NCBI GenBank assembly: GCA_030770425.1
Contig: JASJFT010000091.1
Coordinates: forward strand, 1-64,000
Direction of reading: 5' to 3'
DNA: 64,000 bases
DNA from: Darksidea phi
Taxonomy: Eukaryota > Ascomycota > Dothideomycetes > Pleosporales > Lentitheciaceae
In this document: piece by piece, positions 25,601 to 39,470 of the stretch
Numbering within the stretch: the first letter of the stretch is position 1
Layout: the number at the start of each line of letters is the position of its first letter
Notes under the pieces: generated by a model
Told to the model about the DNA's origin: nothing
Database searches by the model: none
The model's input: only the letters and a program-made list of their open reading frames with translations
Made by a program: the position numbers and the translations under genes

Positions 25601-28600
25601 ACCTATATACTCGTTAATAGTAGATTAATAGAAAGAATTAAAAGAGTACTTAATAAAGAATTTAGAAAGAGGATATATTAGAAAAAGTTAAAACTTTATA
25701 ATATTACTAGTTCTATTTATTCTAAAGAAGAATAGAAAGTTATAACTTTATATAGACTATAAACGTTTAAATAATATTATAAAGAAAAATAGATATTTAC
25801 TACTACTAATTAAAGAACTTATAGACTAGCTCTAGGGAGTTAAATAGATTATAAAATTTAATATTTAGAAAAAATTTTATAGGATTTAAATAGTAAAAGG
25901 ATATAAGAAGTATACGATATTTAAGACCTAATATAGACTTTATAAGTATAGAGTTATACTATTTAAACTAATAAATATACTAGTAATATTTTAATTAGTT
26001 ATTAATAGAACGTTAAATAAATATTTAAATATATTCTATATAGTATATCTAGACGATATTCTTATATATAGTAAAGAAATACTAGAAGAATATAAAAAAT
26101 ATATAAAGAAAGTACTATAAAAACTATAGTAGAATAGATTACTACTTTACTTAGATAAATACGAATTCTATAGAACGAAGACTAAATATCTAAGTTTTAT
26201 TATTTTATAAGAAGAAGTATTTATAAACCCTAAGAAAGTATAAACTATAAGAAAATAACTAATTCTAATATTAGTTAAGAATATATAATCCTTTTTAGGA
26301 TTTACTAACTTTTACTAAAAGTTTATTAAGGATTATTTAAAGACTATATCTTTACTTATAGAAGTAACTAAGAAGGAAAAGAAATTTTAGTAAAACTAAA
26401 AATAATAGAAAGCTTTTAATAAGCTTAAGAATCTATTTATATTAGTATCTATATTATAAATATATAATCTAATAAGACCTCTTAAAGTAGAAACGAACGT
26501 ATTAGATTACGTACTAGAAGTAATACTTATTTAATAAGGAGAGAATAGAAAATAAAGACTAGTATTCTATTATTTATATAAGTTTAGTAAAGAAGAGATA
26601 AATTATAATATTTATAATAAGAAACTTAGTACTATTATATTAATATTTAAATAATAGAGACTATAGCTTATAAAAGCTAAGTATAAGATTAAGATTATTA
26701 TAAATTACTAAAATCTTATAAGTTTTATAACTACGAAGAAACTTAATTAATAATAATTTTAATAATTAAAATTACTAGTAGACTATAACTTTAAGATAAA
26801 TTATTAACTAAGAATATTAAATAAAGTAATAAATACTCTTAGTAGAAGATTAGACCTTTAAGATACTAATAAACCTATTATATATAAACTAGTTCTATAA
26901 AAAGAACTTAATAAAACTTTTATATATAACTATATAAAACTAACTAAGATTATAGTAGTAGTAGATATTAAGAAAAAATAGAGGAATAAGGTCCGAGAAA
27001 CTATTAAGGGTATTAACGGAACGTTAGAAGAAGATAATATATACTTTAATAAGAAAGAATACTTTACTTTAATAAATAACTTAGAAATAAGACCTTATAT
27101 ATTATTAAGTCTTAGAGAAGACTTAATATAGGAAATTTATAAGAGTAAGATAATAGAATATCTAAAAATTAATAAAATAGTTAGATATATAGATAGAGAA
27201 TACCTATTTACTAATATAAGAGAGGAAGTTTAAAAAGTAATAAATAATTATTTAAAATATTTTAAAAATAAACCTAAGAGATATAAGCCCTATAGATTAC
27301 TCTAACTACTAGTACTATCTATATAACTATAAACTTATATTATAATAGACTTTATAGTAAAGTTACTACTATTATTAAAATTAAGATTAAAAAGATTATA
27401 TAATATAATTATAGTAATTATAAACTAATTAACTAAAATAGTATACTTTATTCTAATAAATAAAGTAATTATAGTAGAAAGGATAACTTATAAGATTAAG
27501 AGAATACTTATTACTAATTATAAATTATTAGAACAAATTCTTATAGATAAAGATAAACTATTTATTTTAAAGTTTTAGAGTATATTACTTATAAAACTAG
27601 AAATAGAAAGAAAACTATTAACTAGCTTTTATTTATAGATAGATAGATAAATAGAATAAACGAACTAAACTTTAGAAAAGTATTTAAGATTTTATATTAA
27701 TAAGTTATAGGATAACTAGATTAAGTTACTATCTATAGTATAATTAGTATATAATAGTAAGAAGTCTATAATAACTAAATACTTACTATATTACGTAAAC
27801 TATAAATATAAGCTAATAACTTATAAAGATCTAAAAGATATTAAAAGTATATTTATAGAAGTAGAAGAGAAAGTCTATTTAATATAAGAACTATATAAAG
27901 AACTTAGTATATAGATAATATATAGAAATCTTATAATAGCTAAAATAATAAATAAAAAAAGGCTTAAGGGACTAATCCTTAAGAGAAGGAATAAAGTTTT
28001 TCTTTTATAATAAAATTTAAAAACTAAATAATTATATAATAAACTAGATAATTTATAAATCGAATTATTTGAGATTAAAGAAAAAATAGGACTAGTTAAC
28101 TATAGACTAAAGTTAATTAAAGGTATAAGAATATATCTAGTATTCTATATATTATTATTAGAACTAGTATTAGAAGACGCCGAAGTAGCTACTAATATTA
28201 AACTCGAGGACGAGGAATATAAGATTAAAGAAATCTAAGAACTATAAAAGTTTAGATATTAGTAGAAGTATTTAATTAAATAAATAGAATAGCTTACTAG
28301 CTAAAATATATAAGAACTAGTTAAGAACCTATAGAACTATTAGGACCTAGTTAAATAGTATTACTAGAAGTACCTAAAGATAGAGACTTCTAACTATTTA
28401 GAAAAGTAAAAAAGTTAATAAACTTATATAATAAGAATTACTATAGTAATATAGACGGATTAGAAGAAGTAAATTAAGTAGTCTTTATCTATTCTAACTT
28501 TTCTAACTTAAAGATTAAGGCTAGTTTATAATTAAGAAGCTTACGCTAATAGATATTATATTAAACTAGTTATATATAGATATATTATTTATAAGCTTAA

Positions 28601-29128
28601 GTAGTTAACTCTTTATTCTTAGTAGACTCTAGTTTAAATAAAAGTTAAGAATACTCTTTCTTAGTATAAGTAAGAGATTTATTAATTACTACTAGATTAT
28701 AAGAAATATTCTAAGAGAGATATTTATTATAATAAATTAAGAATAATAATATCTTATATTTATAACTAGTAAATTAATAGTTTAAATATAATTAAGCTAA
28801 TAGTATTATATAACTAGAATAAAGGATATAATAGGCGAGATAAAGACGATAAGCTATAAAAGTCTTAAGACCTTTAGATATTATTAGGACCTAAAAAGAA
28901 AATAAAGAATAGAGCTTAGATATTTATAAAGTAGAATATTATCTACTCTTATATCTAGATAAGGGGTAGAATAACTAGGATACTAGACTAAGAAAAAAAT
29001 TATTAATATATATATATAGATTACGGCGTAGTATAAAAGGAATTATTAAAGTAGTTAAATTACTATTAAATAGGATTATAAGAAAGGGAATATAACTTTA
29101 AAAATAAAGTTTTAAAAAGAGGAGTAAA
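22635..29128 (+). pseudogene. A4 gag-pol (RIP-inactivated): gag, PR, RT, RNase H, integrase, chromodomain and tail
   Basis: The CCHC knuckle of gag is at 23,591-23,632 with Tyr in all four metal-ligand positions. Reverse transcriptase runs about 25,560-26,130. Its catalytic block at 26,041-26,070 still encodes Tyr-Leu-Asp-Asp, so CG survived there. RNase H is at about 26,470-26,720. The integrase core begins near 27,340 (Asp-Phe-Ile) and includes an Asn-Gln-Thr-Leu-Glu-like block near 27,665. The chromodomain is at about 28,260-28,390, recognised by a Lys-Tyr-Leu-Ile-Lys start followed by the expected spacing. After it a further open-like frame of about 180 codons reaches the purine tract before the 3' LTR. 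TAA/TAG codons sit at former Gln/Trp positions throughout. Known family: Ty3/Gypsy chromoviruses, which integrate into heterochromatin via the chromodomain. Confidence 0.88.
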
Positions 29129-29561
29129 TATTATAACCCTATATAAACTATAGAATATAGGGTATTCTAAAAAGATTAAAAGCTAAGATAAAAACTTAAT
29201 TAGTAATCTAATATTATATAATAATAATCTACTTAATTTATATCTTAGTAAATAGAGTAAATAGAGTATAATTAATAATAATCTACTTAATCTATATCTT
29301 AGTAAATAGAGTAAGTAAAGTAAGGTAAAGTAGAATAGATATAAGAGAGTAGAGGATCTTCTAGATTTTTATCTTAATTCTTTATAGTTAATCTTTAATT
29401 CTTTATTTAATACTTATAAATAAGATTAGATCTTTCCTAAGTAGTTATTTTAGTAATAGAATTCGTTAATTTAATTTTAACCTATTAGAAATTAATAGTA
29501 TAATAAATATTCTATTAGTTCTAATCTAGATTTCGTATAAAGGTATATATAATATATAATA
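29129..29561 (+). repeat. 3' LTR of A4 (433 bp)
   Basis: Preceded by a purine-rich tract (29,113-29,128) and followed by the CTAGA duplication. Same length as the 5' LTR. Confidence 0.93.
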
Positions 29562-29566
29562 CTAGA

Positions 29567-32500
29567 TAACTTAATAGATATTAAGAGTAACCTTAATAAA
29601 AAGTTAAAGGTAAATAAAGATAGAGAAACTCCTATAAATCTTAAAAATAATAAAATATACTAAAATAGACCTAAATACCTTATAATAATAGAAGAAATAG
29701 CTATAGTAATCTAAGAGTACTATAATACTTCTCTATCTAACTATTTTAGTATAATAAGAATATTAGCTAAATTATAAAGAAAATATATATAGACTAGAAT
29801 AATAAAGATAGTAAGAAAGTATATTTACGACTATATATATTATTATAAACTATATAGTCTATTATAACTATTACTAATCCCTAGTAACCCTTAGTAAGAG
29901 GTTATAATAGATTTTATTACTAAACTACTTTTAAATAAAAATAATAGAATAGTATATAATATTATCCTAGTTATAGTATATTATTTCTTTAAAATAGTAT
30001 ACTATATTCTAGTACGAAGTAATTAGGATAGTATTAATTTAGCCTAAGCCTAGATTTATAAGATTATCTAATTATATAGTACTTTTACTATAGTTCTATC
30101 TAATTAAGGCCTAATTATAAATATAAAGTATTAGAACTCTTTTAATTACTATTTAAATTTAAAAAGAATTCTTATTTCTATATACTATTTATAAACTAAT
30201 AGTTAAACTAAAAAGTAGAACTAAATACTAGAATAATATCTAAAATACTATTATTATATTAAATAAGATAATTAGATATTATAAATATTATTAGTAGAGT
30301 TTATATATAATAATAGTATATATTTAACTATAAAGTAAATACTATTTTATACTTATTATAGATTTACCTTATAAGATATAGATTAGTCTATTTAGTTACT
30401 TAATAATAGAGAATTACCCTATAGATACGTAATAGCTACTAGATTAATTAAGATTAAGATTAAATATATCTAAAAACTTAAGGTTACTAATAAATATTAA
30501 TAATAATTTTAAAATAAGAAAAGAATACCCCTTAAACTAGAGATAGAGGACTAAGTATATATTTTAATATATTACTTTAAATTTTATTATCTAAAAAAGA
30601 AATTAGACTAGAAATACTTAGGCCTAAATATAGTAATAGAAAAAATTAGAATAATAATCTACTAAGTAGATTTACTAGGTATTCTAAATATTTATTTAGT
30701 CTTTTATATATTCCTATTAAAACTATATAATCTAAAGAAATTACTACTATATTTAAAAGACCTGGCTATAGATATACTCTAATAAGTAAGAGATAATATT
30801 TATAAAATTAATAAATTAATTAATAAAGAACGAAATAAAGATAGAAATTAGTATTATCTAGTTTCTTAGAAAGGTTACCTATTAAAAGAGAATTTTTAGA
30901 AATCTAGTATAAATATAAGTAGAAATATACTTAAAATATTTTATTTAAAAAAAGGAATTACTTTAAGATACTAAAAGGTATTTAAAAAGTCTAAAAAATA
31001 ACTATTAGATTATTAGTTACTAAAAAGAAGAATAGTAATAAATAGAAAAGTCTATTAAGAATAAAATTATTTTAATATACCTTTTATTATTTATAATATA
31101 TTTTAAGAAAAATATTTTTAAATTAGATTTCCTTTAAGACTAAAGGACCTAGGGTTTTTACTAATAGAAATATTCTTAATAGTAGTTTAATAGTATTAAG
31201 AAAAGGAAGAAATAATATAATTAGTTATATTTAGTTATATTTAATTATAAAAAGGTAAAATTAGAGGTAATTAATAAGATTATAACTATTTAAGAGTTAA
31301 AGTTTTTTAATATTCTACTAAATAAACTAGTTAGGCGTAAATCTATTCTAAATATTAAAATTTATAGCTAAGTATTATAGAAAAGATCTATATTATACTA
31401 AGTACCTTATTTTTTAAGAAAGAGGGATAAATTCTATCTAAATATATCCGAAAAGGCCTAAAGTCGCTATATTATACTAAATAACTAGTAAATAAAGTTA
31501 AAGACTACTTAATATTTCTAATTCTTCTTTAATTTTTAAGTAAAAGATATATTATAGAAATTAGTACTATAAGTATTATTAAACTCTTTAAGATAAGTAG
31601 TCTAAATTTAGTAGTTATTATAAAAAGTAGATTAATTTATATTATTACTATAATTATAATTTAATATCGAACTATACCTAATAGGTACTTATTTACTATT
31701 AAAGATAGATTCTTCTTCTCTTTTAGTCTTATAATAGTATTATTACTTTATAACCTTCTTATAGACCTTTTTAAGCTTAAGATTAATCTTAATAATATAT
31801 TATAAATTATTAAGAATCTAAATATATTAATTAGTACTTAAATATACTTAAAAGATTCCTAATACTACTTATATACTCTTTCTTAAAAGAAAGAAGATTA
31901 GAAGACTTATTATTAGTTTTATTATTAAAATAGTTCTATTTTAATTTCTTTTAAAAACTTTTATTATTTTAGTAATAATTATAAAATATAATACTTATTT
32001 AAGCGTACTAATTATTTAAAGTAAAAACTTTATTATATTCTTAAAATTTATTAAAAAATAAACTACCCTTTTTAAAGTATATTAGTTAAAAATCTAATTA
32101 AATATATTTAATAGTACTTAAAAAGAACTTACTCTTTTAAATTAGCTATAAGCTAATTATATAAACTTATTACTTTTTTATTAATTTAATAATATTATCT
32201 TTAGATTACTATAATAGATACTTTCTTCTAAGAATAAATAGAGGGTACTTAAGTAATTAATATAGATAAAATATTCTCTAGAGTACTTATAGTAGTAGAG
32301 TTAAAAGAAACTAGTATATTAGGGTTAATATTAGCCTCTTTCTAGTATATAATAGTATATTTCTACTCCCTCTTATAGTAATAGTCGAGAACCTTCTAGC
32401 TAGGGCTTAAAATAATTTTAATTTAAGCTTTAATATATTTAAGGTTATAAAGATACTTTAGGAAAATCTAATAGAGTTAATTATAGCTTAAAAGTACTTA

Positions 32501-33285
32501 AAAGCGCCTAAGGGCGATTTATTATAAAATAAAAAGACTATTTATATAAGTAATCCTTATAATACTTTTATTAGTAACCCTTAAATTTATAAAAGTCTTA
32601 TTTATTATTATTTAGATTAAAAAAGTACTACTAAACTTAACTAATAATATCTTCCTCTACTATAATAATAATATAGGAGATATATAGTAATTTAGTATAT
32701 ATACTATTCTTAAGAATAACTTTAAGTTAATAGTCTCTAATAAAATATTTCTTAAGAGTACTATCTATTCTAAGGGAGTTATAGAGTTAATTTAGATAAA
32801 AAAGAAATTAAAAAGTATAAAAAAAAGAAATCTATATCTATTAGTATCTAAATATACCTAAAACTCCTTAGGGAAAGAATAGAATACTTATTTAGAAATA
32901 TAATAAAGAGATATTAGGAAAAGAAAATAGAAGATTAGACTAGAGATATCTATAGTTAAGTATTAAGACTTTTATTTATTATTAAAGTTATATAATCTAC
33001 TAGTATAGTAGTTATATAATATCTTACTAGTTAAAGTAAAAGAAAAGTAAAGCCCTCCTAAAAGCCTATATAGAGGTCTAATTCTAAGCTAAAATAGGTC
33101 TAAATAGGGCTAAAGAAGGCTTAGGGGTAGTTTTTATCTCTAATAAGATATTAAAGTTACTTATAAAACTAGCCTAGGCCTAAATAACTCTAAGATTAGT
33201 AGAGGGGTAAGAAGTAGACTAAAAGATATCTAAAAAAGGTCTTCTTAGGATATCTTAGGTTAAAGAGTCCTAAGAAGGGGGATAA
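29567..33285 (+). pseudogene. B2 integrase, chromodomain and 2.4-kb unexplained 3' region (RIP-inactivated)
   Basis: The B2 frame resumes after A4. The integrase core is visible from about 29,905 (Asp-Phe-Ile-Thr-Lys-Leu-like start) to about 30,250. The chromodomain is at about 30,845-30,905, with a Tyr-Tyr-Leu-Val start and Lys-Gly-Tyr block. From 30,905 to 33,271 no known domain is seen. The same stretch occurs in B1, so it belongs to family B rather than being a later insertion. A purine tract, AAGAAGGGGGATAA, directly precedes the LTR. Confidence 0.75.
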
Positions 33286-33454
33286 TATTAGATATTAGCC
33301 CTTAAGGGAGTTATCTAATAGTCTTATATATCTCTTAGGCGGATTATACCTTAAAGAGGTAGCGATTTATCTTATCTATACTAGAATACTATTATTTACT
33401 TCTAACTAGGAAACTTATCCTCTATATTACCTTTTAAGAATCTATTTTCTAATA
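33286..33454 (+). repeat. 3' LTR of B2 (169 bp)
   Basis: Starts TATTAGATATTAG and ends TTTTCTAATA; followed by ATTTT and the resumed A3 integrase sequence. Confidence 0.9.
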
Positions 33455-34683
33455 ATTTTAAGAATAAATCTAAGAGATATAAGTCTTATAGATTACTTTA
33501 ACTACTAGTACTACTTATATAGCTATAGACTTACGTTATAATAGACTTTATAATAAAGCTACTACTATTATTAAAATTAAGATTAGAAAGATTATATAAT
33601 ATAATTATAGTAATTATAGACTAATTAACTAAGACGACGTACTTTATCCTAATAAACGAAGTAATTATAGTAGAAAAGATAGCTTATAAGATTAAAAGAA
33701 TACTTATTACTAACTATAGATTACTAGAATAAATCCTTATAGATAGAGATAAACTATTTACTTTAAAGTTTTAAAGTATATTACTTATAAAATTAGAAAT
33801 TAAAAGAAAGCTATTAACTAGCTTCTATCTATAAATAGATAGTTAGACGAAATAAATAAACTAAACTTTAGAGGAGTATCTAAGATTTTATATTAATAAA
33901 TTATAGAATAATTAGGTTAAATTACTACTAATAGTATAATTAGTATATAATAGTAAGAAGTTTATAATAACTAAATACTTACTATATTATATAAACTATA
34001 GATATAAGCTAATAACTTATAGAGATTTAAAGAATATTAAAAGTATATCTATAAAAGTAGAAGAGAAAGTCTACTTAATATAAGAACTATATAAAAAACT
34101 TAGTATATAAATAGTACGTAGAAACCTTATAATAGCTAAAATAGTAAATAAAAAAAGACTTAAGGGACTAATTCTTAAGAGAAAAAATAAAGTTTTTCTT
34201 TTATAATAAAATTTAAAAACTAAACGACTATATAATAAACTAGATAATTTATAAATCGGATTATTTAAAATTAAAGAAAAAATAGGACTAGTTAACTATA
34301 GATTAAAGCTAGTTAAAGATATAAGAATATATCTAGTATTTTACGTATTATTATTAGAACTAGTACTAAAAGATACTAAAGTAATTACTAATATTAAACT
34401 TAAAGATAAGAAGTATAAGATTAAGAAAATTTAGAAACTATAGAAATACGGACGTTAGTAGAAATATTTAATAAAATAAATAGAATAGTCTACTAGTTAA
34501 AATATATAAGAACTAGTTAAGAACCTATAGGGCTACTAGAACCTAGTTAAATAATATTACTAGAAGTACCTAAAGATAAAGACTTCTAACTATTTAGAAA
34601 AGTAGAAAAATTAGTAGACTTATATAGTAAGGGTTATTATAGTAATATAGATAAGTTAGAAGAAGTAGACTAAGTAGCTTCTA
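33455..34683 (+). pseudogene. A3 integrase core to chromodomain (RIP-inactivated)
   Basis: Co-linear with A4 about 27,260-28,480. Integrase is at about 33,520-34,060 and the chromodomain at about 34,440-34,600. The stretch ends with TTCTA (34679-34683), the target duplication of element C. Stops at former Gln and Trp codons throughout. Confidence 0.85.
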
Positions 34684-35124
34684 TATTACGAACTAAATAT
34701 ATACTATAGACTACTAGTAAATAGAGCTATTAGAAATCGAGCCAACTACTAGTTCTAATAAAGAATATAACGCGGACCTTATAATTGGAGAATAGGAAGT
34801 TATATAATAGATCTATACCTTAATAAGGATAGATCTAAGGGGTTATATAATAGCTTAGTAGATCTATCGAGATAGAGCTACGAAGCTATAGCTTAGTAGA
34901 TCTATAGGTATAGAGCTATAGATCTAAGAGAACTAAATTAATATATAATAATTACGAATCTCCTAAATAGTCTTCCTTCTCTATAGTTAATTTTAAATCT
35001 AGATTAATCCTTACCTATTAACGTAATTAAACTATTATCTACTTATTTTAACTTCTTCTTTCCTATCTTAAGTATAAACCCTAAACGAGGTTAAATAACC
35101 TATCGGACCTAGACCCTATTAATA
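34684..35124 (+). repeat. 5' LTR of C (441 bp)
   Basis: Starts TATTACGAACTAAATA and ends CCCTATTAATA. It keeps a CA at 34743 and a TG in ATTGGAG near 34780 that are TA in the 3' LTR, so the two LTRs have been mutated at different sites. Confidence 0.9.
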
Positions 35125-38100
35125 CCTTAACTATCTAATAGGTAGGAATAGCTAATTACGATAGTAGGAGAAGAAACTCGATAAAGTAGAGTAGCGTAGC
35201 TACTAACTTAGGCCAAACCCTTTAAGGTAGAAAGCTACTAGGAATTTAGTTCCCTAGAAGGTAGTATAACTATAAAAAACTTCGAAAGAGTTATTAAGAA
35301 CTAATATATATTTAAGAAAAGAGAGAATATATTAAAAGTCTAATTTATAAAGTTAATCGCTTAACTTTAGAGATATATAAGTAAACTATTAAAGCTTAAA
35401 GAACTAGAGAAGTTTAATAGGACGAGATTAAAATTTAAAGGATTCCTAACTAATATAGTAATCTATCTCGACCTTAATCGAATAAAACTACCTACTAAAA
35501 GTAATAAAGTATTATTTATAGTAGCTTAGTTTATAGAAAAGGCTATTACTTAGTTCGAGACGTATTTAAATAAATAATTACGACTACTAAAGACTTAGTA
35601 AAGCGACGAAATAAAGGCTATCTTCTTAAGTTATAAGTATTTTAAGAATAAGTTATATATTACCTTTAAAAATATCGATTTAGAAAGATTAATAGAATAA
35701 AAGATTATACGCCTTAGATAGATAAAATCCGTTATAATCTATATATCTAAGTTTAAATAACTTACTATAAAGATCTAATAAGGAGAGGTAGCTCTTATAT
35801 TATAATACTATAAAGGACTAAAAGACTATATCCGTTATAAAATAATTCGAATAGAACGACCCTAGACTATAAGAGGACTAATTAAATAAGCTATTAAGAT
35901 TAACGATAACCTCTACCTCTAGAATCTAGAAAGAAAGGAAAAGGTTAAATTCTATAAAAAGAAAAAGGAAGAAAAATACTATAGACTAGAAGTAATAGTC
36001 CTAGGGGCTAGTTTAGAGTATAAAAAAGGGAAATAGAATTCTAAGAAATAAGAACTTTATAAGAAGTAAGTATACTTTAAATATAAAAAATAGGGATACC
36101 TAGTAAAAGATTATAGGATAGATCTAAGAAAAGAGAAACCCCGATATACTTAGTAGGATAAAAGGGATAGAGTAGCTATAATATAAGAATATAATACTAT
36201 ATATTAGATAACTTATATATACGACTAGTATAAGATATACTACGAAGCTAAGTTAAATACTAGCTATTAGCTATAAAAATAGTAGGTAGCTATAACTTAG
36301 AAGTCTTAGAGAAGAGTTTCGTTCTTACTAGAAGTATAAGAAGAAGTACCTAAAGAAGACTTATCTATAAAGTAGGAAGACTTTAATAACGCCCTAAATA
36401 TACTATTATAAATAGTTAATAATAGTAATAAGTCCTTAGAACTAGAAGATAAAAACCTAGTTACGATATATAAGAATACTAGATACCTATAGATAATTCG
36501 ACTATCTAAAGAAGAAATAGGACTAGTATTAGAACTTAATACGACTTATACTCGAGCCTTAAGGTTTATAGAGAAAACTATAATACTTATAATAATATAA
36601 GAGATCTATAAAGAATAGTCTAGATCTTATCTAATATATCGACTATTTAAAGATTTTAAATAATAGGTTAAATAAAACTTTATTATTATAGACCTTATAC
36701 CCGATTAAGAAACTTAAAAAGAAATATAGTATATTACGAAGATAGTTAATAAGAAATAACTATAATATATAATAATTAAAAGATAGATTCCTATAAGAAT
36801 AACCTCTATAAAATATAATAATTAGAGATATAAGATTAATCTAGAGGACGACCTATAATATAAAATAAAATACCTAGTATATTTTAAAATTATATAGATC
36901 TTATACGTATAGAAAGAATATCGGCTCTATAAGAGAGTAAAGTAAAAAAATAACTACTATCTAGTAAAAGACTATAATAAAAGGATTACCTAAGTAGTTA
37001 TACTAGAAGTAGTATATAGATAGTAATAATCTAAGAATTAGTAATAAAAAGGATATATTAGAATTATACTAGGACTACTTCTACTATTAAACTATATCCT
37101 AGAAAGACTATAGTACGAATACCTAGAAAATAAATATTTAAAATACGTCTAAACTAAGATTAATACGAAATATTAGCCTAAGAAGATAAGAATCTAAGGG
37201 ATAGAAGAATAGGACTATATCTATCTCTAAGGAATCTATTAAGGAAGAAAGATTACTACCTTAATTAATAGTAGAGCTACTCGAAACTTTATTAGTAAGG
37301 ACTTTATTTAATAAAAGAAGATTCCCTAATAAAAAAAATAATATCTTAGTATTATATATACTATTAAAGGAGAACTATTTAATAAACCTATAATATATAA
37401 AACTAAAGGTAAACTTAGCCTATAGGGATAGGAAAAGGAAAACGAAATACTTAATATAATTAAAATATTAGATAACTAAGATATAATCCTAGGAATACTA
37501 TAGCTCTAAGAAGCCAATCCTTAGATTCGATAGATAAACTAGTAAGTATTATTTCTATAATAGAATCTCGGCGTAACTTAAGAAGAAAATAATAATATCC
37601 TAAAATATTATAGGGAATAGAAGAAATTATTTATAGAACTAAAGAAAAACCTACTCTAGTACTAGTCCTAGGACTACGTAATCCTACTATAAGAAGGGAA
37701 AACTCTAGGATTTAAACTAATCTATAAGTTAACTAAAGAGGAGGAAAAGATTATAATAAAGTACCTTAAAGATAACCTTATAAAAGGGTATATTTAATAC
37801 TTAAATTTACTTATAGGATACCTAGTACTTTTTATACCTAAGAAAGGTACTATAGAACTATAACTATATATTAATTACTAAACGCTTAATAATATTACGA
37901 TTAAAAACTAGTACCTTTTACCTCTAATATTGGAAATATAAGATTAACTAAGAAAAGCTAAATAGTTTATACGATTAGATATTTAAAATATATATTACTA
38001 GATTAGAATTAAGAAAGGTAAAGAATAGAAGATAGCTTTTAGGATAAAGAAAGGACTATATAAGTACTAAGTAATATCTTTTAAACTTATTAATATACCC

Positions 38101-39470
38101 GCGATATTCTAAGAACGAATTAATAATATTTTACGAAGCTACCTCGACTAGTTTATAATAGTATACCTCGATAATATTTTAATCTACTCTAAAATAGAAG
38201 ATAAATATAAAGAATATATAAAGAGGGTCCTATAAACGCTTAAGAAAGTATAACTATATCTTTACCCGCGAAAATATAAATTCTATATATAAGAAATAGA
38301 GTTTTTAGGATTTATTATTAGACTAGAAGAAATTAAAGTAGACTTATAATGAATTAAAAAAGTTAAAGAATAGCCTACGTCTAAGAATCTTAAGAAACTA
38401 TAATTATTTCTAGAATTTTATAACTTCTATTAAAAGTTAATACTATAATAGAGTATAATAATAGTACTACTTACGTAACTTACGAGGAAAGATTAACCCT
38501 TTAAATAGAAGGAAGAGTACTAATAAGTTTTTAAAAAGATTAAAGAATAGTTTATAAAAGAATCTATAATTAAGATATATAACCCCGAAGAACCCTCGAT
38601 TATTAAGATAGATATATTAGACTATATAATAGGAGTAGTATTACTATAGAAGAATAATAAAGGTAACCTTAGACTAGTATACTACTTCTTAAGGAAAATA
38701 TTAATAGCTAAACTTAACTATAATATCTATAATAAGAAGTTATTAGTAATTATTAAAGTCTTAAAAGAATAGAGATCTAATCTATAGGGATCTAAATACC
38801 CTATTACGATCTATATAGATTATAAGAATCTAATAAGATTCTTAACGAATAAATCTCTAATCGAAAGGTAGATATAATAGGTATAAACTTTTATAACCTA
38901 CGATATTAAGATCGTATATACTAAAGGATTAGAAAATAAATAAGTAGATATACTTAGTAGGAGATCTAACTACTAAAGAATAGAGAAACCTAGTATAGTA
39001 ATTCTTAAACTATAATTAGACGAAACGATTACTTATAACCGTCCGAAGCTAATAGAAATATAAGAAATAATACTTAAGTTAAAAGGAAATAAATAGACTT
39101 AATAGATCTATATAGCTACTATAGAAGTAATAGAAGAATAAAATAAGATTTAAGAAGTAATCTAAGAAAAAGATAGAATTATCTATATATTCTAAAAGAC
39201 CTATATACCTAAGGTAATAAGAAAAGAATTTATTAGATAATACTACGAGGTACTAGTATATAGATACTAAAGAGTAAAAAAAACCCTCGAACGACTAATA
39301 AGAACGTACTATTTTCTATATATAAGATAATTAGTAATATAAGTTTTTATAGAATATATAGACTATTACTATAATAAGTATACTAAATATATACCCTATA
39401 GAATACTATAACTAATAGAAAATATAGAAGAACTATAGAAAATTATTACTATAGACTTTATTATATAGTT
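35125..39470 (+). pseudogene. C gag, protease, reverse transcriptase, RNase H and first part of integrase (RIP-inactivated)
   Basis: A gag block is readable at about 35,390-35,700. The zinc knuckle at 36,073-36,114 has exact CX2CX4HX4C spacing, with Tyr codons replacing Cys and His. Reverse transcriptase shows the catalytic block at 38,155-38,195 (Val-Tyr-Leu-Asp-Asn-Ile-Leu-Ile). RNase H follows with Asp-Tyr blocks near 38,610. The integrase zinc-binding region is at about 39,235-39,400, where the HHCC ligands are now Tyr. A single ATG, very rare in this block, is at 38,348. D interrupts the integrase core just after its first Asp-Phe-Ile-like motif, with TAGTT (39466-39470) as target. Confidence 0.85.

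Larger units (their letters stand above)
22202..29561 (+). mobile_element. A4: complete, uninterrupted family A chromovirus (7,360 bp) inside B2
   Basis: This is the best reference copy of family A: two LTRs of exactly 433 bp, target duplication CTAGA at 22197-22201 and 29562-29566, and no further insertion. The empty site can be checked against B1, whose reverse complement reads through this point without interruption. Domain order is gag, protease, reverse transcriptase, RNase H, integrase, chromodomain, then a 540-bp tail and the 3' LTR. It is the innermost layer of the A3-B2-A4 nest, yet it is mutated as completely as its hosts. Confidence 0.93.
18540..33454 (+). mobile_element. B2: complete family B chromovirus, plus strand, inserted in A3 and itself split by A4
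   Basis: Bounded by identical 169-bp LTRs and by ATTTT at 18535-18539 and 33455-33459. Without A4 and its duplicated target it is about 7,550 bp, close to B1. Gag has a CCHC knuckle at 19,798-19,839, read now as four tyrosine codons. Reverse transcriptase is at about 20,690-21,190 with the active-site block at 21,061-21,095. RNase H is at about 21,530-21,830. The integrase core lies after A4 (about 29,850-30,150), and a chromodomain at about 30,845-30,905. The purine tract is at 33,272-33,285. Coding capacity is lost to RIP. Confidence 0.9.
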
